Below are positions 62,464 to 64,000 of a stretch of 64,000 bases of DNA, piece after piece. The stretch lies in NCBI RefSeq assembly GCF_012395815.1, contig NZ_JAAZQQ010000005.1:1-64000 (forward strand), read 5' to 3'. The notes under the pieces are model-generated. The model was not told the origin of the DNA. It did not search any database and saw only the letters and a program-made list of their open reading frames with translations. The DNA comes from Roseicyclus persicicus. GTDB lineage: Bacteria; Pseudomonadota; Alphaproteobacteria; Rhodobacterales; Rhodobacteraceae. A program made the position numbers and the translations under genes. Position 1 is the stretch's first letter. Every line of letters begins with the position of its first letter.

Positions 62464-63569
62464 TCGCCCGCCGCCTTCAGCACGCCCCGCTCGATCTGGT
62501 CGCGCTCGATCGACTCGAAGAGCGCCTTGAAATTGCCCTCGCCGAAGCCGTCATCGCCCTTGCGCTGGATGAACTCGAAGAAGATCGGGCCGATCACGGT
62601 CTTGGAGAAGATCTGGAGCAGGATCCGCGTCATGCCGCCATCGACCACGCCCTCGCCGTCGATCAGGATGCCGTGCTGCATCATGCGGTCGAGCGGCTCG
62701 GTATGGCCCGCCACGCGCTTGTGGCTCATCGCGTAGTAGGATTTCGGGGGCGCGGGCATGAACTCGATCCCGTTGGCGGCGATCTGGTCGACGCTGGCGT
62801 AGATGTCGTTCGTCGCCACCGCGATGTGCTGGATGCCCTCGCCCTTGTATTCGCGCAGGTATTCCTCGATCTGGCTGGTGTCGTCGGCGCTTTCGTTGAT
62901 CGGGATGCGGATCTTGCCGTCGGGGCTGGTCAGCGCGCGGGAATAGAGGCCGGTCTGCTTGCCCTTGATGTCGAAGTAGCGGATTTCACGGAAATTGAAC
63001 GCCTTGGCGTAGAAATCGTACCAGGTCGACATGTTGCCGCGCTGGACGTTGTGGGTGAGGTGGTCGAGGTAGTAGAACCCCGCGCCGCGCGGCCGGGGGT
63101 CGGGGGCGCCGGTCCAGTCGAATTCGGCCGCGTAGGGGCTGCCATCCTCGCCATAGGTGTCGACGAAGTAAAGGAGCGAGCCGCCGATCCCGATGACGGC
63201 GGGCACGTCCAGCGTCTTGTCGGCACCTGTGTGTTCCTCGGCGCCGTATTCGAGCGCGCATTGCAGCGCGTGCCGGGCGTCGACCACGCGCCAGGCCATC
63301 GCGGGTGCGCAGGGGCCGTGTTCGGCGACGAAGCGGGCGGCGTGGGTGCCGGGCTCGCGGTTGACGATGTAGTTGATGTCGCCCTGCCGGTAGAGCGAAA
63401 TGTCGCGCGTCTTGTGGCGGGCGACCTGCGCGTAGCCCATGGCGGTGAAGAGGCGTTCGAGGGCCACCGGGTCGGGGTGGGCGAATTCCACGAACTCGAA
63501 GCCGTCGGTGCCGGCCTTGTTCAGGGCGTCGATGGTGGCCTTGGGGGCGTCATGCGGAAAAGGTCCCAT
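62460..63569 (-). CDS. hpd: 4-hydroxyphenylpyruvate dioxygenase
   Basis: A 369-residue non-haem iron dioxygenase that converts 4-hydroxyphenylpyruvate to homogentisate. Iron ligands are the histidines in YYLDHLTHNV and GIQHIAVAT and the glutamate in PIFFEFIQRKGDDGFGEGNF, in the C-terminal half of the two-fold vicinal-oxygen-chelate structure. It is the first gene of the hpd-fahA-Rieske operon. The genes for homogentisate dioxygenase and maleylacetoacetate isomerase, which connect these two enzymes, are not in the window. Confidence 0.96.
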   Translation of the reverse strand: MGPFPHDAPKATIDALNKAGTDGFEFVEFAHPDPVALERLFTAMGYAQVARHKTRDISLYRQGDINYIVNREPGTHAARFVAEHGPCAPAMAWRVVDARHALQCALEYGAEEHTGADKTLDVPAVIGIGGSLLYFVDTYGEDGSPYAAEFDWTGAPDPRPRGAGFYYLDHLTHNVQRGNMSTWYDFYAKAFNFREIRYFDIKGKQTGLYSRALTSPDGKIRIPINESADDTSQIEEYLREYKGEGIQHIAVATNDIYASVDQIAANGIEFMPAPPKSYYAMSHKRVAGHTEPLDRMMQHGILIDGEGVVDGGMTRILLQIFSKTVIGPIFFEFIQRKGDDGFGEGNFKALFESIERDQIERGVLKAAGE

Positions 63570-63784
63570 GGGGTCCTCCCTTGCTTCACGCCGCGCCTAC
63601 GTGCCCTTGGCGCAGCGAAACAGGATCCCGGCCCGCGGGGAGCGGGCTATGCCGCTCGCGGGCCTTCTCTCACGCGGGGCGCGGGGCTGTCAAACGGTTC
63701 GTTGCATTTGCGATGAGTTGCGCGGGCTTTGACTTGCGCGGGGCCGGCCCCTAGCAAGTGAGCAGAGACACATGGGTGCCCCGG

Positions 63785-64000
63785 ATGCCGCTGACCGACC
63801 CCGACCGCCTGTTCCCGGCCGAACCCGCGCTCCGCGACCTTGCGCGGGGGCTGTACCAGGGCATCCGCGACCTGCCGATCCTGAGCCCGCACGGCCATTG
63901 CGACCCGCGCTGGTTCGCCGGGAACGCGCGGTTCCCCGACCCCGCGGCGCTGTTCGTGACGCCCGACCACTACGTCGTTCGGATGCTGGTCAGCCGCGGC
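63785..64000 (+). CDS. uxaC: Glucuronate/galacturonate isomerase UxaC, N-terminal 72 codons (cut by window edge)
   Basis: The frame runs to the right edge without a stop. The first 72 residues begin MPLTDPDRLFPAEP and contain SPHGHCDPRWFAGN, the UxaC metal-binding HxH motif, and FVTPDHYVVRMLVSRG. UxaC isomerises D-glucuronate to fructuronate or galacturonate to tagaturonate. A GTG three codons upstream (63776) is an alternative start. It is divergent from hpd across a 215-base gap that must hold both promoters. The kinase at 46468 would act later in the same pathway. Confidence 0.85.
   Translation, partial: MPLTDPDRLFPAEPALRDLARGLYQGIRDLPILSPHGHCDPRWFAGNARFPDPAALFVTPDHYVVRMLVSRG

Overview
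The window is a very GC-rich, densely packed bacterial chromosome segment. It has ATGA/GTGA start-stop overlaps, dipeptide-type ABC and TRAP transporters, two-domain FAD/GcvT demethylases and a fused carnitine dehydrogenase-thioesterase. This combination, with strong G/C third-position bias, suggests an alphaproteobacterium of the Rhodobacteraceae/Roseobacter kind. No rRNA, tRNA, CRISPR array or complete mobile element was seen. The only hint of mobility is the first 14 codons of a probable transposase at the left edge.

Layout. 0-8 kb: possible transposase edge; a Fe/2-oxoglutarate dioxygenase-like gene with a TauE-type exporter; dusA; a four-gene tetronate (threonate/erythronate) operon ltnD-otnK-otnC-otnI; an ExoD-like membrane protein. 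8.4-24.8 kb: a LysR regulator, two tandem DMGDH-like FAD/GcvT proteins and a non-pyrrolysine MttB-family methyltransferase; a second LysR with a GMC oxidoreductase and an enolase-superfamily enzyme; a dipeptide/opine-type ABC transporter. 24.8-33 kb: a carnitine/gamma-butyrobetaine operon under a divergent GlxA/AraC-type regulator. 33-41.8 kb: a GntR-controlled ABC transporter operon with a cytosolic gamma-glutamyltransferase-like enzyme and a DUF1028 protein. 42-46.2 kb: DUF6544-like, M23 peptidase and CPBP protease genes, converging on a serine hydrolase. 46.5-52.6 kb: acetyl-CoA synthetase, fused E1, E2, acyl carrier protein and a KDG-type sugar kinase. 52.7-56.6 kb: dabA-dabB, an inorganic-carbon uptake pair. 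56.9-60.8 kb: a TRAP transporter with an SDR. 60.8-63.6 kb: hpd-fahA-Rieske (tyrosine catabolism). The right edge cuts uxaC.

The inferred theme is scavenging of marine organic nitrogen and acids. Carnitine or gamma-butyrobetaine would be activated to the CoA thioester, dehydrogenated, hydrated, oxidised and cleaved to glycine betaine. The DMGDH/MttB group 10-18 kb away could remove N-methyl groups from that or a related amine. The substrate links between these blocks are inferred from gene content only.

The most notable regulatory signals are three. There is a 21-bp-phased direct repeat between the carnitine operon and its AraC-type regulator. There are four alternating half-sites at 11-12-bp spacing upstream of the GntR gene. 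There is an FNR-type box upstream of acs. Stem-loops also lie directly after the solute-binding-protein gene in all three transporter operons. Starts were set by ribosome binding sites and overlaps. Several genes start with GTG or TTG (ltnD, dctM, the first DMGDH-like gene, the GMC oxidase, the AraC-type regulator, the CPBP protease).
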